From: Paralvinella palmiformis
Taxonomy: Eukaryota > Annelida > Polychaeta > Terebellida > Alvinellidae
DNA: 64,000 nucleotides
Assembly: GCA_025642065.1 (NCBI GenBank)
Contig: JAODUP010000463.1
Location: forward strand, 434,001 to 498,000
Direction of reading: 5' to 3'
The notes beneath the pieces are model-generated. The model searched no databases. It saw only the letters and a list, made by a program, of their open reading frames with translations, and had not been told where the DNA came from. This document shows positions 12,001 to 24,123 of the stretch, piece after piece (positions within the stretch are counted from its first letter, which is position 1; each line of letters starts with the position of its first letter). The position numbers and the translations under genes were made by a program.

Positions 12001-12440
12001 AGAAATGGTATGAGAAGACCACAGTTCCCGGCTTCAACTTCCTCCCTAACAGACAAGCAGACACCCAGCTCCGCCGACTACGTTTTTGGGTTTCTACCAA
12101 AAAAAAAACGGAACAAATAACCGTGACAACGCAATACGCCCTCACTGCCAACAAGAATTTACCCCAATCCACTACCTAATAAACTGCCCAGCTCACCCCC
12201 ACCTGCCGACAACGACTAAAGGACCAATTAATCCCTCAGCAACACAACTGGACTGACCACGACATTGCCTCACTCGTCATCAGAAAGGCTACCATCATCC
12301 GAGACATTAATCTCCCTTTACTTAAGAAAGATCCATACACCTTCCACTAAAATCATTTATCATATATAATATCTTTTTTGATTTATTCTACTTCCAGAGG
12401 GTGTGCTCAGTAAGCGACGGCCTGGGGTAAATCCCCAAAC
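9062..12440 (+). mobile_element. Non-LTR retrotransposon with RNase H (I-like clade), decayed
   Basis: In order: an ORF1-like tail (9062-9445); an APE-type endonuclease from about 9376 (WNIRG-type start replaced by RNIRGFKTNTN, IIILQES, ILGDINANSKNWGS, SLISDHIATR); reverse transcriptase pieces at about 10,640-11,100 (PIPKPG, GFTKGRSTVDAI, FLDLDKVFERADH) and 11,173-11,403 (KHYKYLGVTIDARLSF); RNase H at 11,557-11,892 (ITLAELHAIQAAL, GNEHADRQAN); then a C-terminal Cys/His segment (HYLINCPAHP) to about 12,350. Many stops, frameshifts and deletions, including the RT active-site part. The 3' UTR has a hairpin block (AAGCGACGGCCTGGGG...CCCC) at 12,400-12,440. RNase H plus APE suggests the I/Nimb group. 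Confidence 0.8.
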
Positions 12441-12960
12441 TACACAAACGTAATTATGGGAGAAAACTATTGGACATTCACCAGTTCAGAGATTTGTGAA
12501 TAAGTAAAATTTCACTTGTTCACAAAAAACACAAATTTACTTAGACAAAGGTTCATATGGCTGTGTATTGTAGACACTAGTAAACCGTTAAAATAGTAGA
12601 TATTCCACCGAGTGCGGCACATTCCTATATAGGCCACATATAGGAGAACCCCCATCCACCGATCTCCAGTGTACCGACAATTATCACTTTATTTTCTTTG
12701 CTAGCAACTTTTGTGTTAATTTTTATGTACATAAATATGGGTTTGGTTTAATCATTTGTCTCGGTTGTCTAATTATTATGGGAGGAATCATGCCCATGTT
12801 CTTGCCTATGAACAAGATTTATCATTAAAGCAAGGCTACAGATGTTCCGGGTGCCATTCTTAGGTGAACTGCCGTTTACCAGTTTATATTACCCTATGCC
12901 CATAGTTCATTTGACTCTCGCTAGATGGCGAGTGCAGGTTGCGAAGCTTATTAAAATATG
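12441..12960. other. No gene recognised
   Basis: AT-rich intergenic sequence. No exon, SINE or terminal repeat seen; a small inverted pair (GTGAATAAG...CTTGTTCAC) near 12,490-12,520. Confidence 0.5.
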
Positions 12961-12968
12961 TTGTGGTC

Positions 12969-15325
12969 AGAGAGCTTAAATATAGAGAGGATTTACTCTT
13001 GCCGCGCCATTTTGAATTTTGAACCAGTGGCGCCTCAAGCGACCGGAGGTATTGCTCAGATAAACGTAAGCTCTCTGGTTGTCCACATGTGATCGTGTAC
13101 ATGTGTGCGCATGGTTGAAATGAATTGACAATACTAGTACTATATGCTACATGATCACATACTATTTTATTAATTAACACTTTAATTGTGCACACATGAT
13201 ATCGAAAAAAACGAAGCTCTGAAACTGTAAATAAAGAATTATGTGATTTCACAACCCAGTCAGTTAATTCATAGCCTACAATTTGCGATCACTTGACAGC
13301 TGTTCAGAAAATAAATGAACGTGTTTTAGGTTATTTCAGAGCTTTGTGTGTGAAAGTTAATGAAACAATTAGGTATATATGAGGTAAATGCATACAAACA
13401 TACTTTCATCATGTCAGTTTATCATAGTCCATATTTTTTTTTATTTGGATATATACATATAATGATATATACAGCTATTATAAAGCAACCACAACACAAT
13501 TCAGTACGAACTTCCCACCATATGACATATATTCATCATGTCCGTTTATCATATATTAACTTAAAAAAATTATAAGTTCATTTAAAGTCTACACCTCAAT
13601 AATATAGATAATGCAATATAGGCCTGCCCAGCTGAGAACAAAGAATATACATGGAATATTAACAATGTTTATGTTTGCGTTAACATGTTAGAGATAGAGA
13701 AATTAGTACATCAAATATCTTGTGCCACGAGTTCATCTACAGTTACAATCAGTCATTTGTTATCAAATGGATGGACAGAATAACCCAAATTGCTTCCAGC
13801 TCTAAACAACCACTGCTACAAAAATATGACATTTAGTCCAGATCAGTGAACTGTTTAAAGTTAGACAGAATATACCCAGAGGTGTAATATACACATGCAT
13901 TGACTATTGTAACAGATAACTCAAAATCATCTATCACATCCAATACCAGTAAATCTGTATCCAAGAGATTGGCCTGTTTACATGGTATCTCATCATCATA
14001 GAACTTCAAGGACTGAAACAGAACAATACCTTGTAAAATAATGACTTTAACCATTAAGTGCATACACAATGTGTAAACACATGTTTTCCTTTTTTCAAGT
14101 TGGTTAAGGAATTTGATTTGATATGCATTTAAGTTATGAAGAGAAATATACCAATTAAAGCACATGAGCTGAACATTCTGGTACTAATTCAGTTGCTGGT
14201 AATCTTTTTTGTATTAAGATATGAAATGGGCTGACAAAATTTCATGGGTTTGATGCCTTGTTTCTTATTTAATTAATTTTATAATACCAATTTTCACTAT
14301 TAATATTTATAAATATTAATTTCCATCACAGCTGGCCCTAGCTGTCTCCTGTGTAGGTCTCCTATCTGTTAATACCTTCCTCTTTGATTTCAGTGGATGC
14401 ATGCGGTAGATTTGGCACATCAAAAATAGTCGGAATAGCATTCTAGATAAGTTTATCTCTTGTCTGGTTCATGAATTCCGTTTCAGTGCATATCATACAT
14501 TCTACAATTAGTATTCAAGTAATTTAAATCCTTTCCTCATCATATATCTGAACGACAACAATTAATAACCCATCTTTAACTTCTGTCAATAGAAAAAAAA
14601 AAAATGTTTTCTACCACTAGTTGAGGTATTTAATAATTAATTTCATAACATTTAAATTATAAATAGAAGTCCATATATATCAATTGCTTACGTTTAAAAA
14701 TAAATATGGATGCAGGTGATCATGTAAATACTCAGCTATTTATAATTACTGTAATTAGGGAACAATTATCTGATTATTATTATAGTTATTTTAGAAGTCC
14801 AATTATATTATTGACAATAACAAAGTAAAATATACCTCCCACCCATAACATCTTCAATGGCTCCAGTACTTGTAACTGTAAGCATATGTATATCTTACAT
14901 ACCCATTTTGTGATTAACAGGTTGATATTGTTCAATAAAAATTAATAAGATTTTGTCTGAAACAAATATAGATCTAGATAGATCCTGCTTGGGCCTACTG
15001 CTTGGGTGATGTCAAATAGGGGCGTGTCTACTTCAAATTGTTATGCTTATTTTTTAAATATCCTTTATCCAAAAAAGCCAGATCATTTCAAATTTTTACA
15101 TTAGCTTTCATTTCCTTTCGGGAATATCTTTATTTGTGCATACGTTTCCTGTTACTGCAGCCGAAAGCGGCGCAGAATGAACCAGTGCCATTAGGCGCCA
15201 TGTTAACGAATGGAGCTGTCCGTGACAATCTACCTCCGGTCGCTAGGGCCCTGGCTCTTCATGAATTCGAAATGGCGCCCCATGTTAAAACGCGAAGTAA
15301 CACGTCTTGTTATAAATAGTCTTTG
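12969..15325 (-). mobile_element. P-like THAP-bearing element, copy 2 (both ends present)
   Basis: Ends are AGAGAGCTTAAATATAGAG at 12,969 and ...ATAAATAGTCTTTG at 15,325, flanked by the exact 8-bp duplication TTGTGGTC (12,961-12,968 and 15,326-15,333). Inner inverted blocks (AGCGACCGGAGGTA and its complement) lie near both ends. 8-bp duplications and CA-type ends fit the P and hAT superfamilies; the internal THAP exons favour P. No transposase core is visible, so it is non-autonomous. Confidence 0.85.
13899..15201 (-). pseudogene. THAP-domain gene remnant inside P-like copy 2
   Basis: Block 1 (15,130-15,201) reads MAPNGTGSFCAAFGCSNRK then a stop soon after. Block 2 is 14,376-14,582, bounded by TTGACAG and GGAAG|GTATT. 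Block 3 (13,899-14,012) gives SLKFYDDEIPC...SVTIVN and ends before GCATGT where copy 1 has GTATGT. The frame of blocks 1 and 3 is kept among copies although block 2 is decayed. Confidence 0.65.
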
Positions 15326-15375
15326 TTGTGGTCATCCTCTGATAATCCCACAGCCACGATTCCATTTATCTACGG

Positions 15376-15553
15376 AGGCGCCTCCGTGGTCTAATTGCTA
15401 GCGCGTTGGACTACAGGTCACTACCACCTGAGTTCGAATCTAGTCGTGGGCATATCTGAAAGATGTTCCATCTTTGACTTCGCTTTGAAGGTTGCTCGGC
15501 CCATTTAGCCTACCATGAGCACAACAATGGCCGTAAAACATCAATCATCTTAA
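15376..15553 (+). mobile_element. SINE-1 copy, full length, with target duplication
   Basis: tRNA-like head with CCTCCGTGGTCTAATTGCTAGCG and box B GTTCGAATCT, the shared body, and tail AAAACATCAATCATC. Flanked by the exact 14-bp duplication CCATTTATCTACGG (15,362-15,375 and 15,554-15,567). Inserted just outside P-like copy 2. Confidence 0.9.
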
Positions 15554-15569
15554 CCATTTATCTACGGTT

Positions 15570-16756
15570 TGTTTTAAAGTACGCGTTATTTTTCCCAGTA
15601 CGTGGGGTATTTTCGCAGGTACTGAGATGACTTATTACGGTAAGATTTGCATGATTGTGTTATTGACATAGTTCATATTTCATTTTAAAAATCCTCCATT
15701 ACTAGTAAATAGTCCTGATTCTAGTTTACATCAACACTTCGTTTCCTTGCTGTTAACAAGCTGAATTTAGTGATATTTTATCATAATTTCTCTTCATTAT
15801 CATTCACTAGACAACAACAGTGTCGTACATAATAAAATTCCCTAATTTCTTATAGACCTTCAGTCTCCATAAACTGCGAATCGCGGACATTGTCTCCAAG
15901 AGATGTTATTTTTCAAGAATATATATATATATATATATATATATCATTATACACGTTATTTTTGCAGGAAAGTTTCGTCATTGTTTGTGGTAGATAAATT
16001 AAATGACAATATTAAGTTTTCGATTTTGGAGGGTTCCAATTTAATTCTGATTATCCAGTTTGTTCTCCAGTTATCTGAACTAAATGAATCGCTTCCAGTA
16101 TCCGACATGTTTGTAGTGGAGGGGGTCCCTGTGTGTCCCACCTGAGTACGATGACCAGCAACCGAGTTCCTCCCAACCACACCCACCTATAGGTAGCAGG
16201 TCACCGGTGTAGAGTTAGTGTATGCCGAAAAATGGAATGGCGTCGCTGTGGTAATATCAACTAAAACTTCACACTTTACGTAATTATTACGTTATGATTA
16301 CCTGATCATCACGTTTTCATTACGTAATACTGTTAGCTGAGTACGTTCATAGCTCGTTAGCTGCCAGTAGATGTTTGACATCCTGTGAATATTGTGTATA
16401 TGGATTATATTTATAATTAAAAATGAAACAGCAATTCAAATAACTTTTATACCATTTCTTGCCCTTCCGTCCATATACTGCAGTCGTGACCATCACCGAA
16501 GGTAAATAAAGCAGTCATACATTTCTTGCCAGTACAGTCCACTGTGTACAACTATATGTACCAAAGCATACTGAACAATTTAATATGACCATTCAATAAT
16601 CAAATCAATATGTAGATTGTTACATCCATTAAATAATATAAAAAAGGCTGTTTCCATGATTAATTTGAGGGTCTATTTAAACCCGATTTATTTTCTGAGA
16701 ATGCAGCTCAATTATATGTACATTGTTTCAATATTTGTGCATGTGATTAACCATGA

Positions 16757-16794
<38 letters not shown>

Positions 16795-16829
16795 TGTGTC
16801 CACAGACTTGAAATGAAAATAAAGGAGAG
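15570..16829. other. No gene recognised; contains AT microsatellites
   Basis: Contains (AT)n runs at about 15,920-15,945 and 16,760-16,791. Short ORFs here (for example 15,903-16,145) are built partly on the AT run and are not supported. Confidence 0.5.
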
Positions 16830-17860
16830 AAAATGGTAGGCTTTATTTGTGGCTGCAATGCGGCCATGGGTATGAGTTTAAGAAGGGGATGAAATTTTTG
16901 AAGAAAACAAAAGTGACCGTATACTTTTCAGGGTTTTGGACAATATTGTCAGAAATAACTTTTTTAGTCCCTTCTCCTGTTCCAGCACTACTTGGCACAC
17001 TGGCTCGAAGTACAGGAAACGAGGGGCTACAGGACAAAGAAAGTCGTTGTTTTTATCATGTGGTAGGAGTTTTTCTTTTTATACCTCCTGGTAGTGTGCT
17101 TTGCATGTGCTACTATTCTCAAAATAATAGTAGACATAATTAGCAAAGTCAACTGCTCTTGGCATTTCCTTGACACCTCCCTCCATTCCATTCATAACAT
17201 GACGTGAACTACACCAGCCCAAATCCAGTAATGTTGGAATCATGTCCTTCATATATGCTTGAATATACCCCTTTTGTTGCATTTCATTACATTTGGGCTA
17301 TATACCCATCACTTGCTCCAACCTAATACCATATTTGTTGAGAGTTTTACTATGTGATCTATAATTTCCTCAGCATTTGAGTCGGCAGTATATTTACGTT
17401 CAACAACATTTGTCACTACTTTGCTTTCATTATAGTACCTGACATGAATTTCTAACTGTTTATCATCAATTGCATCATTACTCTCATCCAAGCCTAACAA
17501 CACAAATGTTCCTTTGAGTGCCATCTTCAGTTCCTCATTGAATATCTCACCAAAGGCATGTCTTATAATGTAAGATGTTTTTGTTCTACAACATGAGAAA
17601 GACTGGTAGAAGTTTTGAAAATGTATCAGAAAATCTGAATAATATAGTGTTGTCTGCCAAAGCCAATGTCCATTTTAATTCAGCTTTTGTCACATCATCC
17701 TAGCTGCTATACATTTTCTTCACACTCTGATTGGTTTTCTTTCCTTTTCTGTAGTCTATATGTTTGCCATTACCTGCGTGTTGTCACAGTCATGTTTTTC
17801 AAATTCACAGATACACCACTTACATCTTACTTTAAAGATGCTTGATCCAGCACAACACCA
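16830..17860 (-). pseudogene. hAT/TTF-like transposase remnant, broken
   Basis: Going down the minus strand from 17,860: WCICEFEKHDCDNTQ-type text, DDVTKAELKWTLALADNT, then MALKGTFVLLGLDESNDAID (open from 17,524), VMNGMEGGVKEM, VDFANYVYYYFENSS, KAHYQEV, and farther down LYFEPVCQVVLEQEKGLKKL. The order (target-like Asp region, 'HYQEVQ', 'TRWLS'-like) resembles hAT-related transposases with a TTF or BED finger. Multiple stops and frame changes. The family name is inference; that it is transposase-like is well supported. Confidence 0.55.
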
Positions 17861-17877
17861 GTCCTTATATTTGTCAC

Positions 17878-18370
17878 CCGGGTTGGACTAAACCCCCATT
17901 TTGGGATAAACTGGGTTAAACTCATTTTAGGCACAATTCACCACTAATTGATTAAATAAAACACACTAAATGTAAATTAAACATTTATTATCTATATTAA
18001 TCAGAAGCCAATTTAACAAACAAGCTCAACCACTCATAGAACAAATCTTACATAATTACTACAGTGTGATATTGATAGTGTCTAATTGTTTCTACCAACA
18101 GCATAATATATGAATTATTTGATTATGTTGATTGGTGCACATTGTCAGCATCTTAACATCTTAAAAATGCATACCATTCAAACAACTACTTTTCATGTGT
18201 ATAAAATGTATAAATTTGTGAGTCAATATACTGTATTCTGAGAAAACCCAGTTTAATGTGGGTTAAACTAGTAAACCCTAGGTTTAACCAGGTTAAACTA
18301 GTAAAACCTAGGTTTAACCCACCGGGCTGGGCTAAACCAGTTTAACCCAGGTTAAACTCCAACCCTGTTG
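17878..18370. mobile_element. MITE with hAT-like ends, beside transposase remnant
   Basis: Left GGGTTGGACTAAAC and right GTTTAACTCCAACCC-type ends are imperfect inverted repeats; the right end reads as CAGGGTTGGAG from outside, a common hAT terminus. The right end holds two tandem copies of a roughly 34-bp unit (GTTAAACTAGTAAA..CCTAGGTTTAACC). A clear 8-bp duplication was not found. It interrupts or borders the remnant at 16,830-17,860. Confidence 0.55.
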
Positions 18371-19360
18371 GGATCAGTGTCTTCTTCCCATGAAGGATTA
18401 TATTTGGTTTAACTTTTTCCCCATGGTGAATTCATCAAAATATAGATCTATATTTAATACCTGAAATAAATTGTGTATTAGGAGACATGTCCACGGTTTT
18501 CCAAATCTTTTTCTTCCAAAATTAACAATGGATATGGCCCCTTTGTTTTAGGATCATTTGTAACTTACATTGCCAAAATGTACAACCTTTTACATCCAAT
18601 GTACAACCTTTTATATCCCTCCCCCTTTCCATTTCTTCAATGCAAATTCAACAGGAATGGGAATACCATACCCTAACTCTTATATTTAGCCTTATCTAGA
18701 ATATATACAGGTAGAGAACCAGTACCATAGGGTTTGATGTTTTTTTGTGAAAAAAACCCAATGCTCTTTGTGATGTCTTAGGCCCCCATCAGTGCTCTGA
18801 TCCCATTGTGTAATGGCCCCCTACCTGTAACAATTCAGCACAAGACTAAAGATATAGCTGGCTTAGGCAAGGATGCTAATCTTAAAGGCTGTTATTATAA
18901 TTCAGCCCTACCTACCCTTTTTTAAAGCTAAGGAGTGGTGGAGACCTATCTTGTTACACTATAGTCAAAGACATGAATGGGAAAATGGGTAATACACCTT
19001 ATTGAACCAGTGTTTTATCGCAGAAGGAGCTCAGTTTGAAAGTATAAGTCACTTGAATACAATCATACACTCAAGTGTGAGGAAATAAGCAAATACAAAT
19101 GCAATCTCCCTTTTTTCCAAAAAGGAGATTTGTCAAAAAAAGGAAATCAAGCAGAATCATGAAACAAAGGATATTCTTTAAAAAAAGGAGATTTGGACAT
19201 AATACTTGAATGATGAATCATACCTAATCTCATTTGTACTTTTATATCATTTTATTCCATAACATAGTTTTTGTTTAAATTATTGTAATGCATTTAATCA
19301 GTATATATGCAGAGAATCATGTACAAATACATCTAAACAATGTCTCTACAAAAACATCTA
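18371..19360. other. No gene recognised
   Basis: AT-rich downstream flank of the DHRS7-like gene. Contains short poly-A runs and repeated AAGGAGATTTG motifs near 19,120-19,190; no exon seen. Confidence 0.45.
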
Positions 19361-19367
19361 AAAAAAC

Positions 19368-21636
19368 TTAGTTTAAGTTATCACCTTTTGCGTCAAGATT
19401 AAAGCGCTTCTTCATAACATGCTTCATGCCAAACTTCTTTACCACCCTAGTAAACAGAATATGATAACTAATCCATGTGTCACTAACGAATTCATAATTA
19501 GACATTTCCTGGATTATACATGTAATAGAATATTTTTAAATGTTTCTAAATAGTTATGTACTTACAGTCTAGCAATGTCAGGCATATACTGTGCAGCATA
19601 AAGCAGACCTAATTCAGGATGGTCAGAAATCCACATTTCATCCAATTTATTAGCTATGCCAACACCTATTAACTCAGCACATCTCTCTGTGGACATTTTC
19701 TTAACTTGTTTTTCATATTCTTTGCTTACGACAGGCTAGAATTTAACAAAATGTTTAATTATGCATGACCTTTAAAATATAAGGATTTTTTTTCGTCTGC
19801 CAATTATATGATAACCCTACCCTGTCCTTGGCATCACTGAAGGCATTATCGGTGACATCAGACATTACAGGTCCGGGACAAATCATTGTCACATTAATGT
19901 TCTCAGGTGCTAACTCCACACGTAATGTATCAAACCACCCCTGAAGTAAAAATAACAAATATTTATCTGGTAAAGAGATTTGAAAGTATCCGTGGTATTT
20001 TCATAAAAGTGCTTTAAGATATTTACCTGAAGAGCAAATTTAGTGCCAGAGTATGATGCAGAGAAGGGAGATCCTGCAAAATTAAAATAATTTAACACAG
20101 GCATGAGAGTGGCCTTTGAAAACCCTATGAAAAACAGGAAACAAAGTGGCAGAGCGAAGTGAACCTCGTGCACCTGAGGGCGTGGGGAAACATTTTGGTT
20201 TTGTGCAATTTAATGACAATCTGAGACTACTAGAGTCAGAATAAAACAACTTTTAGAAGAGAATTTGTTTCACACCAGTAGTTTGACCCACTCCACATTA
20301 CCAAAAATCATTATTTTTGAATCTGGAAAACCGGTATAATCCCTGTTAACAAGAGATTGATCAAATAAATCTTCTGTCTGACCAGATAATAACTGTTGTA
20401 CACCAAGTAAACTGACTTTTACATGTTTATGCTGTTTTGTTCATCAAAGTTTGATTGTTTTCATTTACTTACCTACTTTGCCAGCAATGCTACTTGTAAC
20501 CACTACATGTCCACAGTGTCTCGCCAACATAGAAGGAAGTACAGCCTTAGTCAGAGAAAGTGTTGCAAAATAGTTTAATTCCATGATATCACGATCAATG
20601 TCCAGTTCAGTTTTAGCAGCAAGACCGCGCTGAGTCCGGCCTCCATTATTGACCAGTATATCGATCTAAACAATTGGCACAGTCAGTGGATGGAAAAACA
20701 TGAGGAGATACTCGGTCATAGCAAGCCTTTATTTAGCTGATCCATTACTCAAATATAGAGATTTAGGAGAACTCTAACAAAGTCTTTCTATGATAAGACT
20801 CAACAAAAACAAACCTGACCAAATGTCTGTAGCACATTATTGACAGCAACTTTATGTTGGCTGAATTCTAGTAAATCCAAGGGCAGCACCATGATGTCAA
20901 CTTCCTTTTGGCATCCATGTGCTTTAAGAATAAGAACATACTTAACTGTAGGGCAGTGTATAATTGATGTAATTATTTAAATATTGTCAAGTTTATTAAT
21001 AAAAGTTTTAAAAATTATAATATTTCATGTCAATTCAAATGTAATTTTCAAACGGAGAGTCATTTACCACGAAATGTTTTCTTTTTCACTGAAGAAGTGT
21101 TAATGCCAATATTTTAGATGTATTTATTATTTTAATTAAACCTCAATTGTAAGACATAAAGCTATTACATTACTAATTTAGAGAATGACTACATATGCCA
21201 TATGTCATCCCTATTCTTCAGTAATTATCAGAGTTTGGTGTTTTATAAACATTGCTACAAAAAAAGTATTGGCATATTTTGAAGAGGAAAACAAAACATG
21301 TTGGCTTTATAGTTGATCTTTAACAAAATATTTTTTGACAATTTTGTACTGTTTCCTTTTTATTCTTACATGTATTCTGATGAAAGGTTGAGATATGTTA
21401 CCTCCAATACTCAATGGTTCAGGAGAAGATTGTATTTAAATTCTTATTCTTGTAACACTTGTTCCAACAATGGGTCAATAAAATATAGATTATTCAATTC
21501 CATCTATTGAATACTCACTAAAAGGAAAAAAACTGCTGAAATTGTGTTATACATGATGTAAAATGGCATTTTTCTTAATAATATTCCATTTATATGTTTG
21601 ACTATATCACATATAGTGCATGTGTGACAGATACAC

Positions 21637-21678
<42 letters not shown>

Positions 21679-21943
21679 TTTCTTATAAACATACTTAGAC
21701 ACTGTTGTTTGACTCTCTTCAATTCATTTTCCCTTCTTGCTGACAAAATCAGTTTACACCCAGCTCTAGCTAGTACATAAGCTAGATATTCACCAATACC
21801 TCCAGAAGCTCCGGTTATCCATACAACTGACCCCTTTAATACATCTGAAAGGCAATAAACCAATGAATAGACAAAAGGTAAGAAAGATATGCATATTATA
21901 ATATAATATGCATGAAATATGTTGATATTGTCAGTAAACCAGG

Positions 21944-21980
<37 letters not shown>

Positions 21981-22296
21981 TGGTTTACTGACAATATCAT
22001 CTTTCATTGTAAAATCACACAAAAAGAAATTTAATCTGGTTCAACGTTATTGTTTGAATAGCCTTAATAACGAATAACAACTATAATTTTGTCACTATAA
22101 TATTGTGGGGCTATATTATGTAATCATTAAAATTAATAATCTATCAATAGTATTATCTATAAAGACTATATCTACCGGGTTTTGTCCCAAATTTTTCTTT
22201 CCATAACAACGTCAGATCAGCATCGGCCAGGATGAGTCGAATAAACTGTATGACAAGACAGGAAAACAGGCAGTATGTCACAATGTCGAGCCACAT
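19368..22296 (-). CDS. DHRS7: DHRS7-like short-chain dehydrogenase/reductase, 8 exons
   Basis: Exons (minus): 22,296-22,176, 21,844-21,695, 20,921-20,815, 20,665-20,473, 20,073-20,027, 19,940-19,821, 19,735-19,566, 19,446-19,368. All junctions are GT/AG and phases join to one frame of about 328 aa, close to human DHRS7. The N-terminus [20 protein letters not shown] is a membrane anchor; DADLTLLW follows as in DHRS7. Rossmann cofactor motif TGASGGIG at residues 51-58, NNGG at 132-135, catalytic Ser184/185, Tyr198 and Lys202 (YSGTK), CPGP at 227-230, and a Lys-rich C-terminus. DHRS7 enzymes are ER-membrane NADP(H)-dependent carbonyl/steroid/retinoid reductases; the substrate here is unknown. 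The gene looks intact. The start is chosen at the ATG giving the anchor. Confidence 0.88.
21924..21998. repeat. AT-cored 23-bp inverted repeat in intron 1
   Basis: GATATTGTCAGTAAACCAGG (21,924-) is mirrored exactly by its complement ending at 21,998, with an (AT)n core of about 30 bp between. In the paralogous pseudogene (about 1565-1605) only one arm plus a short AT run exists, so the second arm arose, or was lost, after duplication. Confidence 0.9.
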
Positions 22297-22329
22297 CTTA
22301 CCCTATAATAATAATTATGTAATATGGAT

Positions 22330-22800
22330 AACAGCTCGTTCTACTACGGCAACAGCTTTGTACTCGAGTTCAGACAAGAGGTGTCCTATATTTTGACCTA
22401 CTGTATTGGGGCCGACCTGCCAAGTCCCGCCCATGTTTTAACTCCGCCCAGTTTAACAAGCATTGACCTTAAAGAAAACTAGACCGTGCACTCCCACCGA
22501 TTTGATGGCAAACAGGTCCTAACTTCCGGTTGGGGTAAAAAGGAACAGAATGCTAAAATCAGGTTTATCAGGTCAATTCTTGTTATGTCGTTGGTTGCAC
22601 AAGCTGTGGAAGTAATACAAAGGGATTATCTTTTCAGCATCTTAGAGTAACCTTCTTACATGTTATATAGGGCGCTATATAAATGTTGTATATTATTATA
22701 TAAGCATAAAACACACATTTAAAATAGCTGTTAAAGCGTTTTGTTGAGGGAAATTAAGCTAAACTATTCTTAATCTTATATGTAGCCTATTCCACTCACG
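22330..22800 (+). repeat. Second THAP-bearing repeat family (copy b)
   Basis: Similar to 5297-5760 (CAACAGCTTTGTACT, GACAAGAGGTGTCC, TTTGATGGCAAACAGGTCC, AAAATAGCTGTTAAAGCG). It begins about 35 bp upstream of the DHRS7-like start codon. The THAP-type exon near 22,575-22,620 is present but degraded. An insertion carrying a TATATAGGGCGCTATATAAA hairpin (22,668-22,688) splits it. Confidence 0.55.
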
Positions 22801-24120
22801 TGGATCTCGGCCCTCGTCCGTCTCAGTCCATCATGTCGAACTTGGCCGACCAATAGACCGATCCAGGCAAAATGCGTTGCATCGGTTCCCAACTGCGGGT
22901 CTCTGGTCATAAACAGCTATGGCGCATACTGTTAATAGGGGATAGCAGCTTTTCCCTATCGGTTAATACTAGAAATCTTTCAGCAAATTATGTCATATTA
23001 CACGGAGACTGAGACTAGAATTTCAGCTGAACGATTGTGTCTTTTCAAAGGATTTAACACACCATTTATCAAGATATAACCCAATGATTAAGTGGACCGA
23101 TTGTTCCAGATGAATGACACAGCTAAGCCTTACTTATTCATGTTGACTTATAGGATATTTTTAGTATAGGTTTCAATAGATTAAATAAAAGATTTTAAAA
23201 TTAAACTTTTAGCTGAATGTAAATTGATTTTAATAAAGATTGTACCTGAGAACCAATCATATATGTATCACCTGTATATATTTTTTATTTTATTTATTAC
23301 ATTACAGCATTAACACCCTTGACATTTACATGTAGTAAACATTGCAAGAATGGCTGATTCAGAAAATAACAGTTCATTTTCAATACAAGATATCATGCTT
23401 AAATACCAATGTTACGGTAATAGGAATCGCCCATTGAATTATAATCTATGTGATCATTGATTTTATCCATTCACATCTTCATGTCAGATGGCAAAGGTTC
23501 CACAACTAGACAGGCCTGACCATGACAGCCATGCAAATCGCGCTGAACGTTATACTTAGTTTAGTGGCATATATCTAATGAATGAAGTCAATACCATTCC
23601 TATTAAATGCAAACTTATTATCTGGGGATCACTATAAATAAAATGCAAATATAGCTGGTAAATAGTCTAAATACAGCTTTTCATTAAGACATTTATCGGC
23701 CACTGCACACGTAAATCGCTATGCAGCATAGTGATTCTACTCTATGTATTGTTATGTATAATTAAATGGCCTGCCTAATTAAATATGTGTGTTTGTGTAC
23801 AAATATAAAATGCTACATGAATGTCTACGTGCTTTTACTCTTTTTAATTATCATGTCGATGTCGGCCCAGATAGTTTCGACCCATATCCTATGTTACTGA
23901 TCGAGATCGTTCGCAGAGCCGTTATATTGTGCTTCTATTAAATTAACTGGAATTAAAATTAAATGTACATTTTAAAAGTTGTATTAAAATAAACCTAAGG
24001 CAAAAGTCATCGCCATGTTACGACATTAGAGTGCAGAAAAAATCGAAAGCCGTCCGATGCGAATCATGCGAAAAGTCGCGGACTCCGAGATCGCCGACGC
24101 CACCACCACGTGATCGGTAA
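22801..24120. other. No gene recognised
   Basis: AT-rich sequence. The last ~100 bases (24,020-24,120) turn GC-richer with several CpG (TCGCGGACTCCGAGATCGCC), which could be a promoter or 5' UTR for the ORF at 24,124. Confidence 0.4.
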
Positions 24121-24123
24121 ACA

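Noticed and set aside
12969..15325. Calling the THAP-bearing family hAT because of 8-bp duplications
   Set aside because: hAT also gives 8-bp duplications, but no BED finger or hAT motif occurs inside, whereas a split THAP domain does. P superfamily preferred, hAT kept as an alternative.
15903..16145. 80-codon ORF at the AT repeat
   Set aside because: Its start is built from the AT microsatellite; no domain and no splice support.
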